Counted from the first letter of the stretch, positions 35,189-44,386 are shown. The stretch: 64,000 nucleotides of DNA from Panacagrimonas sp963975245 (GCA_963975245.1 CAXBFJ010000012.1:40636-104635), one strand, 5' to 3'. A program made the numbers and translations. Notes: a model not told the origin generated them from the letters alone.

Positions 35189-36319
35189 ATGAACAGTGTC
35201 ACAGGGGCAGTAGCTGCCGAGGCAGCGGTGGTTCGCGAATTGGGCAAGCCATTCCAGATCGAGTCGATAGAAGTGGCTCCGCCGCGTGACTATGAAGTAC
35301 GTGTTCGAATCGTCGGCGTGGGTATTTGCCACACCGATCTCGTGGTTCGAGATGGCTTCAATGTGCCTGCACCCGTGGTGCTTGGCCACGAGGGTTCCGG
35401 CGTTGTGGAATCCGTAGGTAGCAAAGTCAGCCGGGTAAAGGTGGGCGACCATGTGGTGCTGAGCTATAACTCCTGCGGTCATTGCAGTGCCTGCAATGAT
35501 GAGCGTCCCCCGTTCTGCCTGGGCTTCTATCCACATAATTTCAGTGGTGTCCGCCCGGACGACGGATCCTCACCGTTGTCCAGCAAGGGCGCAATGCTGC
35601 ATGGCAATTTTTTTGGGCAGTCTTCCTTCGCCACATATGCGATCGCCCATGAGCGCAACACCGTGGTGGTAGACAAGTCGCTGCCGCTTGAGATTCTCGG
35701 TCCACTGGGCTGCGGGATACAGACTGGAGCCGGCACAGTGGCCAATGCTCTTGGTCTAAAAAAAGGACAGTCGGTGGCCATCTTTGGCGGTGGGGCCGTG
35801 GGTCTTGCAGGCCTTCTCGCTGCTGTAGCGCTGGAAGCGGCGACCATCATTGTTATTGAGATAAACCCAGAGCGTGGCCAGCTGGCAAAGAACCTCGGCG
35901 CGACGCACGTTATCAATCCACAAGAGACTCCAGATGTACTCGCAGCCATCAAAGTGGCGGCGGGTGGCGGTGTGACCCACGCGATGGACAGCACCGGCAG
36001 GCCCGCAGTCATCGAAACTGCATTTCAGACGCTCTTGCCTGGGGGCATGCTGGGATTGATCGGGGTTCCGCCACCGGACGGCACGCTCAATATTAACCTC
36101 ATGGATCTTTTGCTCCGTGGCGTCGGCGTCCGATGCATCATGGAAGGCAATGCAGATCCGCAGTTGTTTATCCCTCAAATGTTGCGCTGGTACCAGGAAG
36201 GCAAATTTCCGTTGGATCGCCTGGTGCAAAAATTCAAATTTTCAGAGATCAACGAAGCCTGTCACGCTTCCGAGAGTGGCAGTGCAATCAAACCAGTCCT
36301 GGTAATGGATCAGAGCTAG
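35189..36319 (+). CDS. zinc-dependent aryl-alcohol dehydrogenase (XylB-like)
   Basis: This 376-residue medium-chain dehydrogenase has the catalytic zinc ligands in GVGICHTDL and GHEGSG, the structural zinc cysteines in CGHCSACNDERPPFC, and the NAD-binding GGGAVGLAG. It matches XylB-type benzyl alcohol dehydrogenases, oxidising the benzylic alcohol made by XylM to an aldehyde. GAGGGG precedes ATG 35189. In the TOL plasmid xylB belongs to the upper operon; here it is inserted between the benzoate dioxygenase-like pair and the meta-cleavage genes. Confidence 0.88.
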   Translation: MNSVTGAVAAEAAVVRELGKPFQIESIEVAPPRDYEVRVRIVGVGICHTDLVVRDGFNVPAPVVLGHEGSGVVESVGSKVSRVKVGDHVVLSYNSCGHCSACNDERPPFCLGFYPHNFSGVRPDDGSSPLSSKGAMLHGNFFGQSSFATYAIAHERNTVVVDKSLPLEILGPLGCGIQTGAGTVANALGLKKGQSVAIFGGGAVGLAGLLAAVALEAATIIVIEINPERGQLAKNLGATHVINPQETPDVLAAIKVAAGGGVTHAMDSTGRPAVIETAFQTLLPGGMLGLIGVPPPDGTLNINLMDLLLRGVGVRCIMEGNADPQLFIPQMLRWYQEGKFPLDRLVQKFKFSEINEACHASESGSAIKPVLVMDQS

Positions 36320-36330
36320 AAGTCTTAAAA

Positions 36331-36705
36331 ATGAGTTTTGCCATCACCATCACGCACAGCGGTCAGCACTTTGAGTGTGCAGACGGCGAAAATGTGCTGG
36401 AGGGCATGTTGTGTCGCGGGCGAGAGGGAATATCCGTCGGCTGCCGCGGTGGTGGCTGCGGCGTGTGCAAGGTGCGAGTGCTTGAAGGTGAGTACCGCAC
36501 CAAGACCATGAGTGCAGCCTGTGTGAATGCAGAGGAGCGCGCGGCCGGATATGCGCTAGCCTGCAAGCTGTTTCCTGAAAGCAATTTGCTACTTGAAGTG
36601 GTCGGACGAATCGGGCGGTCACTTGCACGCAAGACACCGTCATCGAGTTTTCATTTTTATACCAGCGTCGAAATGAGTAACGGCGTGAACAATTTGGAGG
36701 ATTGA
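36331..36705 (+). CDS. xylT: [2Fe-2S] ferredoxin, XylT-like
   Basis: A protein of 124 residues with a plant-type [2Fe-2S] motif: GCRGGGCGVCKV plus ALACKL near residue 83 provide the four cysteines. XylT and its relatives reactivate catechol 2,3-dioxygenase by reducing its oxidised iron, and their genes usually sit directly before xylE, as here (4-base gap). The last 35 residues are less conserved. ATG 36331 begins the domain; the open frame upstream is antisense-like overlap with the preceding gene. Confidence 0.88.
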   Translation: MSFAITITHSGQHFECADGENVLEGMLCRGREGISVGCRGGGCGVCKVRVLEGEYRTKTMSAACVNAEERAAGYALACKLFPESNLLLEVVGRIGRSLARKTPSSSFHFYTSVEMSNGVNNLED

Positions 36706-36709
36706 ATCC

Positions 36710-37642
36710 ATGGCAATAACAGGCGTATTGAGACCGGGACACGTAGCACTGCGTGCCTTGGATTTGGATGAATCCGTCACGCACTACACCGAAGTGCTTG
36801 GCTTGAAGGAAACCGGTCGGGACGATCAGGGCAGGGTGTATCTGAAAGCCTGGGACGAATGCGATCATCACAGTATCGTGCTGCGGCCGGCAGATTCTGC
36901 CGGCATGGACTATATGGGCTGGAAAGTCGATTCCGATGCCACGCTTGAGCGGCTGGCCGCGGAGCTTGAGGCGTCGCCACTGGCAACCGACACGCAGTGG
37001 ATTGCAGAAGGCGAGCATATGCGCTGCGGAAAGCGCTTCCGCTTTTCGATTCCCACCGGCCATGCGATGGAGTTGTATGCACACAAGGACATCATCGGCT
37101 GCGACACCGGCTACGATAATCCCGATCCTTGGCCCGACGATCTGAAAGGGATGGCGCCGTCACGTATGGATCACTGCCTGCTTTATGGCGATGATCTCGA
37201 CGGCACGACGGATATTTTCCTGAATATTCTGGGCTTTAATCTCACCGAGCAAATTGTCGCTGATGGCGGCAAGCTGCGAATCGCTGCCTTCATGGCTTGT
37301 TCCAACAAGGCCCATGACGTGGCATTCATCCGGCAGCCGGTGAAGAACAAGCTCCACCACGTTTCATTCCAGTTGGGAAATTGGAACGAGGTCCTCAAAG
37401 CGGCCGACATTATCTCCAAGCGCAAAGTCACCCTTGATCTGGGGCCGACCCGTCACGGCATCACCCGCGGCGAAACCATTTATTTTTTTGACCCAAGCGG
37501 AAACCGCAACGAGGTATTCTCCGGCGGTTACATCTGGTATCCGGACAAGCCAACGATCACCTGGACCGACGACCAGATCGGACCGGCTATTTTTTATCAC
37601 GACCGCAAGCTCAACGAGGCCTTCCTGTCGGTTTCCACCTGA
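36710..37642 (+). CDS. xylE: catechol 2,3-dioxygenase (XylE-like)
   Basis: The 310-residue extradiol dioxygenase has two vicinal-oxygen-chelate domains. Iron ligands are His in SRMDHCLLY near residue 152, His in KLHHVSFQ near 215, and Glu in NRNEVFSGG near 266. The start GVLRPGHVALRALDL is typical of XylE/NahH. It opens catechol or methylcatechol between C2 and C3 to a hydroxymuconic semialdehyde. Its neighbours XylT and XylF support this role. Confidence 0.93.
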   Translation: MAITGVLRPGHVALRALDLDESVTHYTEVLGLKETGRDDQGRVYLKAWDECDHHSIVLRPADSAGMDYMGWKVDSDATLERLAAELEASPLATDTQWIAEGEHMRCGKRFRFSIPTGHAMELYAHKDIIGCDTGYDNPDPWPDDLKGMAPSRMDHCLLYGDDLDGTTDIFLNILGFNLTEQIVADGGKLRIAAFMACSNKAHDVAFIRQPVKNKLHHVSFQLGNWNEVLKAADIISKRKVTLDLGPTRHGITRGETIYFFDPSGNRNEVFSGGYIWYPDKPTITWTDDQIGPAIFYHDRKLNEAFLSVST

Positions 37643-37687
37643 TCTTTCTGCACTTACTTAATCCACTAATCTTCATCGAGAGCACCC

Positions 37688-38530
37688 ATGACATCCGCTA
37701 CTGCGACAAGTAACCCAGAAGTTGGCAAGCGCATCAAAGCCAACGGCATCGAGACCAATTATCACGACGTCGGCGAGGGTTTTCCGGCGCTACTGATCCA
37801 TGGCTCCGGCCCGGGTGTAAGTGCCTGGGCCAATTGGCGACTGGTCATTCCGGCCCTGTCAAAGAACCGTAGGGTGTTGGCACCAGACATGCTCGGTTTT
37901 GGCTATACCGAGCGGCCCGAGGGTGTGAGCTATAAACTCGACACCTGGGTTGATCACGCGATCGGATTTATGGATGCGCTAAAGCTGGAGCAAGTGGATC
38001 TGGTCGGTAATTCCTTTGGCGGAGCTTTGTCGTTGGCAATTGCAGCGCGTCACCCGCAACGCGTGAGACGCCTGGTGTTGATGGGTAGCGCCGGAGTCGA
38101 CTTTGAATTAACGCGACCGCTGGATGAGGTATGGGGTTACACGCCATCATTTGAGAATATGCGTAGGATGATGGATATGTTCGCCTACGATAAGTCGCTG
38201 GTGAATGACGAGTTGGCACGCATGCGCTACGAGGCAAGTCTTCAGCCAGGGATGCAAGAAGCTTATGCGGCGATGTTCCCAGAACCTCGCCAGCGGTGCA
38301 TTGAAGCCCTGTGTAGTCCAGTCCATGATTTGCGCGCATTGCCACATGAGACGCTAATCATCCACGGTCGCGAAGATCAGGTGATTCCGGTAAGTAACGC
38401 GCACAAGCTGTCGGGTTGGATACTCAACTCGCAGCTACATATCTTTGGTAAATGTGGGCATTGGACGCAGATTGAGCACTCCGCGAGATTTGCCCGTCTT
38501 GTTGGGGATTTTTTCTCGGAGGCCGACTGA
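37688..38530 (+). CDS. xylF: 2-hydroxymuconic semialdehyde hydrolase (XylF-like)
   Basis: This 280-residue alpha/beta hydrolase shows IHGSGPGVSAWANWR (oxyanion region), nucleophile motif GNSFGGALS, the acid in HGREDQVIP and the histidine in GHWTQIE. This set is characteristic of meta-cleavage product hydrolases, which cut the semialdehyde to a dienoate. It follows xylE after 45 bases. The next step, hydration of the dienoate by an XylJ-type enzyme, has no gene in the window, whereas later steps are at 43470 and 44387. Confidence 0.92.
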   Translation: MTSATATSNPEVGKRIKANGIETNYHDVGEGFPALLIHGSGPGVSAWANWRLVIPALSKNRRVLAPDMLGFGYTERPEGVSYKLDTWVDHAIGFMDALKLEQVDLVGNSFGGALSLAIAARHPQRVRRLVLMGSAGVDFELTRPLDEVWGYTPSFENMRRMMDMFAYDKSLVNDELARMRYEASLQPGMQEAYAAMFPEPRQRCIEALCSPVHDLRALPHETLIIHGREDQVIPVSNAHKLSGWILNSQLHIFGKCGHWTQIEHSARFARLVGDFFSEAD

Positions 38531-38599
38531 GGGTTGCCAGTTGGCCGTGTGGCAAGGATTTTCAGGCTGTGAGCCTCCGGGATTTCATGGGACGAATCA

Positions 38600-39931
38600 A
38601 TGAATAAAAAACGAGATTGGCCAATCCGTGGCTTGATGAGCGCGCTAATGGCGTTGTCGCTATTTATCACGGCAACTGCACAGGCTGGGGGTGGCTACTT
38701 CCTGCTTGGCTACGGCCCGCTCGCTCACCAGAGCGGGGGCACATCGACCGCTATGGGGCTGGATGGATTTGCCGGCTCCTCCAATCCTGCCAAGTTAGCT
38801 TTCGTTGGTGATCGATTGGATTTAGACCTGCTGTTATTTATGCCGCACCGGAGAATAGAGCGCTCGGAATCAGGCACGCCTTACGACTTTTCCTCGACCA
38901 GCAAGAACTCCTTTTTTCTCCTGCCAGAAGTGGGTTACGTTCATAAAATCACTGATAAATTGTCATGGGGTATCACGCTTTACGGAAACGGTGGCCTCAA
39001 CACAGAATACTCAGATGGCACCAGTCAAGCTGGGACCAATGCCAATCCTCAGCGCTGTGGCGATGCGCCCGGCAACTTTTTTTTGGGTTGCGGCAATCTC
39101 GGATTTGATTTGAGCCAAGTCATACTCGCGCCCACCTTTTCCTGGAAATATTTAACGGGACAGAGCATTGGCATTACGCCACTCCTAGCGTATCAGCGGT
39201 TCAAGGCCTATGGCTTGCAAGCGTTCGAAGCAGTCTCAGCGGCGCCTAATGCGGTTAGCAATAATGGGTACGACGAGGCTTTTGGGGCTGGGGTTCGGGT
39301 AGGGTGGTTTATGCGGCCGCTTCCTTGGCTTGATGTGGGGGCGGCCTATGCCACCCGCGTTTATATGGAAGATTTTGACAAGTATCGCGGCCTGTTGGCT
39401 GATGAAGGCAACTTCGATGTTCCAGCCAACTTCAGCGTGGGCACTGTGGTTCGGCCGGCAAAGGGTTGGGAAGTCGGCGTAGATGTTCAACGAATTTTCT
39501 TTGGCGATATCCGCGCCTTGAGAAACGGTGTGCTCAATAGCCTGGAGGACCCACAGAATCGACCGTTGGGCAGCAAGGAAGGCAGTGGATTTAACTGGAG
39601 GCATCAGACCAATTACCGGATGGGGGTGTCCTATGCAGCTACACCGCAACTCATCCTTCGCGCGGGTTATGCCTATGGGCGGCGTCCTGCGGCTGATACC
39701 AGCGCAAACTCGGTGAGCTTCGGATTGCTTGCGCCCAATCCTATTCGCCAGCTAACCGCTGGATTCAGCTGGCTGTCTAAGTCTGGTGACCAGTTTCACT
39801 TGGCCTATGGCAGATATATGAGAAAGGAATTCAAAGGCCCATCTGCCACCGCTGGATTTGGCGTGGGCGGACAGGAATCAGTCGAACCCTACGTGGACAC
39901 AGTGATGCTGGGTTGGACTCGGACCTGGTGA
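38600..39931 (+). CDS. FadL/TodX-family outer-membrane hydrocarbon channel
   Basis: The 443-residue product has a signal peptide ending ITATAQA, then GGGYFLLGYGPLAHQSGG and SSNPAKLAF (the Asn-Pro motif of FadL-like plugs), followed by alternating beta-strands to a C-terminal WTRTW. It should pass hydrophobic aromatic substrates through the outer membrane. It closes the TOL-like gene run and faces the minus-strand sulfotransferase gene. It is only distantly similar to the channel gene at 14068. Confidence 0.85.
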   Translation: MNKKRDWPIRGLMSALMALSLFITATAQAGGGYFLLGYGPLAHQSGGTSTAMGLDGFAGSSNPAKLAFVGDRLDLDLLLFMPHRRIERSESGTPYDFSSTSKNSFFLLPEVGYVHKITDKLSWGITLYGNGGLNTEYSDGTSQAGTNANPQRCGDAPGNFFLGCGNLGFDLSQVILAPTFSWKYLTGQSIGITPLLAYQRFKAYGLQAFEAVSAAPNAVSNNGYDEAFGAGVRVGWFMRPLPWLDVGAAYATRVYMEDFDKYRGLLADEGNFDVPANFSVGTVVRPAKGWEVGVDVQRIFFGDIRALRNGVLNSLEDPQNRPLGSKEGSGFNWRHQTNYRMGVSYAATPQLILRAGYAYGRRPAADTSANSVSFGLLAPNPIRQLTAGFSWLSKSGDQFHLAYGRYMRKEFKGPSATAGFGVGGQESVEPYVDTVMLGWTRTW

Positions 39932-40032
39932 CACTGTTTTTGAATGGCAGTCAGAAAGGATACCTGTCTTCACAAGACCGCTTAGACCGGGCAATCGGCT
40001 TGATCCAGTATTGTCAGTGATTTTGCTGCTTT

Positions 40033-40626
40033 TCAGGATCGCATCTGAAAATCCTGGGTGCTATTGCGTCTCGGATAGGGCTGCTCTGGTGTGGGTAAGC
40101 GGAGGAACGCGCACAGCGGTTCCCAGCTGTCCCCCAGATTGTGAATGAGCAGTCGCTCAGGCGCCACGGTCACCTTCACCGCCTCGACGTTTGTCTTGTA
40201 GGTCGCCATGGCATGCGCACAATCATCTGGTCGGCCTCCGAAAACCTTATCACGGACTAACGCGAGTCCAAGTGACTCCGGGTCAGTACTCTTGCGGATG
40301 CCCGATAGGATCGTTTTCTCAAAGCTGCGCCACCAACTTTCAGCTGTCCGGTACGTGAGCACGACTTTGGCCTCCGGGTAGAACTCGGCCAACTCTCTCC
40401 AGTAGTAAGCTGACGGCCAGTCGACGCAGGATCCATATCCGGCAAACAACTGTTCCCAATCTATCTGGGCACCTTGTACAAATGCACGCCACATTCTTTT
40501 CTGTTCCACTTGCGCGTTCACCTCATGCATATGGTGGCAAGGACCAACCCCGAGGATCTCGAGCGCCTCGCGCATCGAGTCCGTGCCGGTTCGACCAAAC
40601 CCTGCGCCAATTACTTTAAGCGTCAT
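40033..40626 (-). CDS. sulfotransferase-family protein
   Basis: The 197-residue product begins KVIGAGFGRTGTDSMREALEILG, a P-loop-like PAPS-binding start of small bacterial sulfotransferase-family proteins. It continues with CHHMHEV, WRELAEFYPEAKVVLTYR and ESWW, with a Ser/Asp-rich 3'-phosphate region. It may transfer sulfate to a hydroxyl group, for example of a phenol, but no partner shows the substrate. ATG 40626 is used since the 42 codons upstream lack homology. With the monooxygenase gene it forms a minus-strand pair that interrupts the plus-strand catabolic genes. Confidence 0.72.
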   Translation of the reverse strand: MTLKVIGAGFGRTGTDSMREALEILGVGPCHHMHEVNAQVEQKRMWRAFVQGAQIDWEQLFAGYGSCVDWPSAYYWRELAEFYPEAKVVLTYRTAESWWRSFEKTILSGIRKSTDPESLGLALVRDKVFGGRPDDCAHAMATYKTNVEAVKVTVAPERLLIHNLGDSWEPLCAFLRLPTPEQPYPRRNSTQDFQMRS

Positions 40627-40749
40627 ATGAGCGCCTAATGTGTACGACCACTCCTGCCTCCGCTGCTGGCGGAGCACCTGAGTTAGAGGCAGATCGTATT
40701 GCCCAAGGCATGTGTTCACGGGCAATTGCAAAGCGTAGTGGGCAGACTT

Positions 40750-40787
40750 CACCTTGAACGATTTGCTCCGCGTAATCGTTCAAGGTG
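40750..40787. repeat. perfect 14-bp inverted repeat with 10-base loop
   Basis: CACCTTGAACGATT at 40750-40763 is exactly complementary to 40774-40787. It lies between the 3' end of the flavin monooxygenase gene and the sulfotransferase start. It could act as a terminator for the former, though no T tract follows on the minus strand, or as an operator or RNA element for the latter. Confidence 0.8.
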
Positions 40788-40813
40788 TCATGGGATAATT
40801 GCTTGGGGCCACA

Positions 40814-42259
40814 TCAGAGCAACACCGTAAGGAGCGCTACAGCCGCTATCACGTTGAGTAGGATGGTCCTCCTCGGGACTTGAATTTGGATCGGGTCCAA
40901 ACCGACGAACACGAACGTCAGAGGTAAACTCAAGATTCGGCCAGGGTCAGGGCGTGATTGGACGCGGGCGGCGACACGCGTGGCCAGAACATCCTGACCA
41001 AAGCGCGAGCTGGCGATTCCTCCCAGCGAGACCCACAGGCCGGGCAACTCTTCCATGGCATCAAGAAACCGAAATGTGCTCGCGTCGCTGAGCTTCTCGG
41101 CCACCTGAGCATCGACGAAGGTCGCGTAATGCGACTGGATCGGCTCGAAGCCGGTGCAAAGAATTACCGCGTCGAACTCTGCACTCTGGCCGTCCTTGAA
41201 CACGACGGTTTTCGTCCCCGGCTCCAAGTGTGAAATCTCTGAAGTAAAGGTTGCGAGCTTATCGTCCCGGATCAATTCGAAGATAGACACGCCGACGTCG
41301 CCCCAGGTCCCGTCAACATAGCTCGGCGGATGCGCACCCTCGCTCTTGGCCATCACCCACATGGGCGGGCTGGCCATGGGATGGACCCCTTTGCTCGATA
41401 AATCACCATAGCGCCGCTTGATGTCGAACTGGAAGTAGCGGTCGAGCCCAAACAGGATAAAGGGGGAGAAAATCCAAGTGAAGGGAACATACTTCAGGAT
41501 CGGACCGCCGGCCAGCATCAGGCGGTGATAGATCGCATAGGCTTCACGCGTGATCCAGGAATTGGGTCCACGGATCAGCATCGAGGTGCTCGCCCCGTGA
41601 TCGTAGAGGTCGCCACAGATCTCAAGCGCGGAATTTCCCGAGCCGACAACTAGGACCCGCTTGCCCTCGAATCCCTCGGCGCTGCGGTACTCCTGTGAGT
41701 GCAGCACCTGGCCGGCCCATTCTTCGCGACCCTTCAAGGACGGACTCCGCGGCGTGACCCCGGTACTTCCTGCCGCGAGCACGACCTGATCGGCGATGAA
41801 TTGCAGCGCTTGCGAGTCATCGCCCCGCGTCACAGTGGCCTCCCACGTACCGTCAGCCTTCTGCCCCAGCTGAGTGACCTTGTGCTCAAAGCGGACGTCC
41901 AGCTCGTGAAGACGGGCATAGGACTCTAGGTAATCTGCTAGATCGAGTCGAGACAGGTAGCGAGGAAGGTGGGCCGGGTAGGGAACACCGGGTAGGTGCA
42001 TGGCATCGGTGATGTGGTGCAGATGCAGGCGCTCGTAACGCTCTCGCCACTGATCGCCAATCCGCTCGTGCTGTTCGAGCAGGATCGGTTCGACCCCTCG
42101 CTTTCGGAGAGCAGTCGCCACGCTGAGGCCATTGTGGCCCGCGCCGATAATGAGGCACTGGGTACGCGTCGCCGATTTTTCTGATTCCCGCATGCGCGAG
42201 GGTCCAGATGGGCGCTGGCGATTCGAAGTGAGCCATGATGCAATCTTGTTCATTCTCAT
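40814..42259 (-). CDS. flavin-containing monooxygenase (class B, YUC/BVMO-like)
   Basis: This 481-residue protein has an FAD fingerprint CLIIGAGHNGLSV, a second NADPH fingerprint VLVVGSGNSALEI near residue 193, and the late CTGFEP block. A C-terminal hydrophobic stretch of about 17 residues (TILLNVIAAVALLTVLL) suggests membrane attachment. It should oxygenate a small substrate using NADPH and O2. An N-terminal basic tail of about 30 residues precedes the FAD domain. Its codon choice looks more GC-rich than that of the flanking intergenic DNA. Substrate and link to the pathway are unknown. Confidence 0.8.
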   Translation of the reverse strand: MRMNKIASWLTSNRQRPSGPSRMRESEKSATRTQCLIIGAGHNGLSVATALRKRGVEPILLEQHERIGDQWRERYERLHLHHITDAMHLPGVPYPAHLPRYLSRLDLADYLESYARLHELDVRFEHKVTQLGQKADGTWEATVTRGDDSQALQFIADQVVLAAGSTGVTPRSPSLKGREEWAGQVLHSQEYRSAEGFEGKRVLVVGSGNSALEICGDLYDHGASTSMLIRGPNSWITREAYAIYHRLMLAGGPILKYVPFTWIFSPFILFGLDRYFQFDIKRRYGDLSSKGVHPMASPPMWVMAKSEGAHPPSYVDGTWGDVGVSIFELIRDDKLATFTSEISHLEPGTKTVVFKDGQSAEFDAVILCTGFEPIQSHYATFVDAQVAEKLSDASTFRFLDAMEELPGLWVSLGGIASSRFGQDVLATRVAARVQSRPDPGRILSLPLTFVFVGLDPIQIQVPRRTILLNVIAAVALLTVLL

Positions 42260-42968
42260 ATTCCGTTCGACTTAGACATGATTAAGTCGTCGTGCAAGGT
42301 TGGCTGTGCTGAGTAATTGGCCACACAAGCTTTCTCCTCAGACCCGCATTGGTCAACCTAACGTTACTTCGCATGACTGGAGCGTGGCAAGCATGGCGAA
42401 CTGCATTACCACTCAGGCAGCTAAGCGGGTTTCTCGAGTGTGGAAAGTATTCACAGACTTATGTCTCTGCTAGCAGCTGCAGCTCAGAATTGATTGTCCT
42501 GACAGGCCTGAGCCTTCGACCTCGCGTCATTCTTGATTCCTAATGCTTGTGTCTGCCTCGCAGTGGTGATTTCCATGGAATAGGCAGTGTGTGCTGGCCT
42601 CAAGGGTGTCGATCTCGATCCAGTCAGACGTATGTAAAGGCGTCGCCAAGAAGTTCTACGCGGATACCGCAATGCTCGGATATTGAGCATCGAATTCGGA
42701 GGCCACTATGAGGGGGGCGAGCTGGTCATTAACACTCCAGTTTTGCCAAAGTTGTGAGCGCGCCAATTGTCCAGTTTTCGATCCTCCATCCACATATCAA
42801 ACGTCAGTTAATGAATTGGCGTGTAAAAGCACAGTCAAAGTCGTTCGATCATCATCACTGGTGATGATGGATAGTCTTGTACGTGATGGGAAGAATGATG
42901 ATGTTGCGGGATACTTCTCAGACACCGAGTGCTAGGCGGTGCAGACAAGAAATGCGCCAAGGAGACCC
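42260..42968. other. 0.7-kb divergent intergenic region with a 20-bp palindrome
   Basis: This region separates the monooxygenase start from the nahX-like start and must hold the promoters of both. CATCATCAC-TG-GTGATGATG at 42850-42869 is a perfect palindrome with a 2-base centre, about 100 bases before the nahX-like start, and could be an operator. A smaller hairpin, ATGCTC ... GAGCAT, lies near 42670-42690. No frame in the stretch matches a known protein. Confidence 0.5.
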
Positions 42969-43403
42969 ATGCAACTGGCTTTATCAGAATCAAATATTTC
43001 CTGGGAGGCCGCCGCTGCGACCACCCGAGGCGCTATCGAGCACGCCAGCAGCAAGGGTCTGAAGGTATGCGTCGCTGTGGTTGATCGGCACGGCAGTCTG
43101 GTGTCTCTGCTTCGCCTGCCTGGAACACCATTCCATTCGACAGACATAGCGACGGACAAGGCCTATACGGCTGCCAGTTTTGCCTTGGCCACCACCGAAT
43201 TGGGCAGCTATCTCTCAACTGCGTCGGAAGCCGTGAAGCAGGGCGTCCCATTACGCCAGCGCATAGTGCTTTTCGGTGGCGGTATTCCGGTGATATTCGA
43301 GGGCAACTGCATCGGCGCCGTGGGAGTCTCCGGGGCAAGTGAGGAGCAAGACGTCGAATGCGCACAGAAAGGGCTGGAGGCACTCAAGAAATTATCTGAC
43401 TAA
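42969..43403 (+). CDS. GlcG/HbpS-family protein, NahX-like
   Basis: The 144-residue product has the GlcG/HbpS fold features AVVDRHGSLVSLLRLPG, DKAYTAASFA, FGGGIPV and IGAVGVSGASEEQD. NahX, encoded at the end of the naphthalene meta-cleavage operon, belongs to this family; its exact role is unclear, with haem binding or protection of iron enzymes suggested for relatives. ATG 42969 is chosen because AGGAG lies seven bases upstream. It leads the plus-strand run containing the last two meta-pathway genes. Confidence 0.82.
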   Translation: MQLALSESNISWEAAAATTRGAIEHASSKGLKVCVAVVDRHGSLVSLLRLPGTPFHSTDIATDKAYTAASFALATTELGSYLSTASEAVKQGVPLRQRIVLFGGGIPVIFEGNCIGAVGVSGASEEQDVECAQKGLEALKKLSD

Positions 43404-43469
43404 GTTCGGTTCATCATTTAGCGTGGCCGAATTTTCCCTGGTCGAGCTCAATTTGCGGAGGAGATTAGT

Positions 43470-44372
43470 TTGCAAAAGATTCGTTGTGCCATCATCGGGC
43501 CGGGCAACATTGGCACCGACCTACTCTACAAGCTTCGCCGTTCCAGATATCTGGAGCCGGTCTGGATGGTGGGCGTTGACGCCACATCCGAAGGTCTGGC
43601 GCGCGCACGCGACATGGGCATCAAGACGACCGATGCGGGTGTTGATGGCTTGCTTCCGCACGTCAAGGCCGATGGCGTACAGATCGCCTTCGATGCCACG
43701 TCGGCATATGTTCACAAGCATAACTCCGACAAGCTCAATGCGCTGGGCGTGATGATGATTGACCTGACGCCGGCCGCGATCGGGCCTTATTGCGTGCCGC
43801 CGATCAATCTCAAGGCGCACGCCGGCAAGCGTGAGATGAACGTCAACATGGTTACTTGCGGAGGCCAGGCCACAATTCCCATGGTCTACGCAGTGTCGCG
43901 TGTGCAGAAGGTCAAGTACGCCGAAATTGTGGCGACCGTTGCCAGCAAATCGATCGGCCCGGGCACGCGCAAGAACATTGATGAGTTCACCCGCACCACT
44001 GCGGCGGCGGTGGCCAGTGTCGGCGGTGCCGATGAGGGCAAGGCCATCATTGTGATCAATCCGGCAGAGCCCCCATTGATCATGCGTGACACCGTTCACT
44101 GTCTGACCGTTGAGCCGCCTCGCGTCAAGGAAATTGAAGCATCGGTGAGGGAGATGCTGGCTGAAGTGCAGCAGTATGTTCCGGGGTACAAGCTGGTTAA
44201 CGGACCCGTATTTGATGGTCAGCGGGTCACGACGTTTATGCAGGTAGAAGGGCTTGGCGATTTTCTGCCTAAGTACGCCGGCAACCTCGACATCATGACT
44301 GCCAGTGCAACGCGCACGGGCGAAATGTTTGCCGAGGAAATTCAAAGCGGTCGGCTGAACCTTGCGGCCTAA
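43470..44372 (+). CDS. acetaldehyde dehydrogenase, acylating (NahO/XylQ/MhpF-like)
   Basis: This 300-residue enzyme shows IIGPGNIGTDL for NAD, the catalytic cysteine in NMVTCGGQATIP, and SIGPGTRKNIDEFT. It turns the acetaldehyde released by the aldolase into acetyl-CoA and works in a channelled complex with it. The start is TTG 43470, preceded by GGAGGAG. The aldolase gene follows after 14 bases. Confidence 0.92.
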   Translation: MQKIRCAIIGPGNIGTDLLYKLRRSRYLEPVWMVGVDATSEGLARARDMGIKTTDAGVDGLLPHVKADGVQIAFDATSAYVHKHNSDKLNALGVMMIDLTPAAIGPYCVPPINLKAHAGKREMNVNMVTCGGQATIPMVYAVSRVQKVKYAEIVATVASKSIGPGTRKNIDEFTRTTAAAVASVGGADEGKAIIVINPAEPPLIMRDTVHCLTVEPPRVKEIEASVREMLAEVQQYVPGYKLVNGPVFDGQRVTTFMQVEGLGDFLPKYAGNLDIMTASATRTGEMFAEEIQSGRLNLAA

Positions 44373-44386
44373 TTGAGATCACAGTC

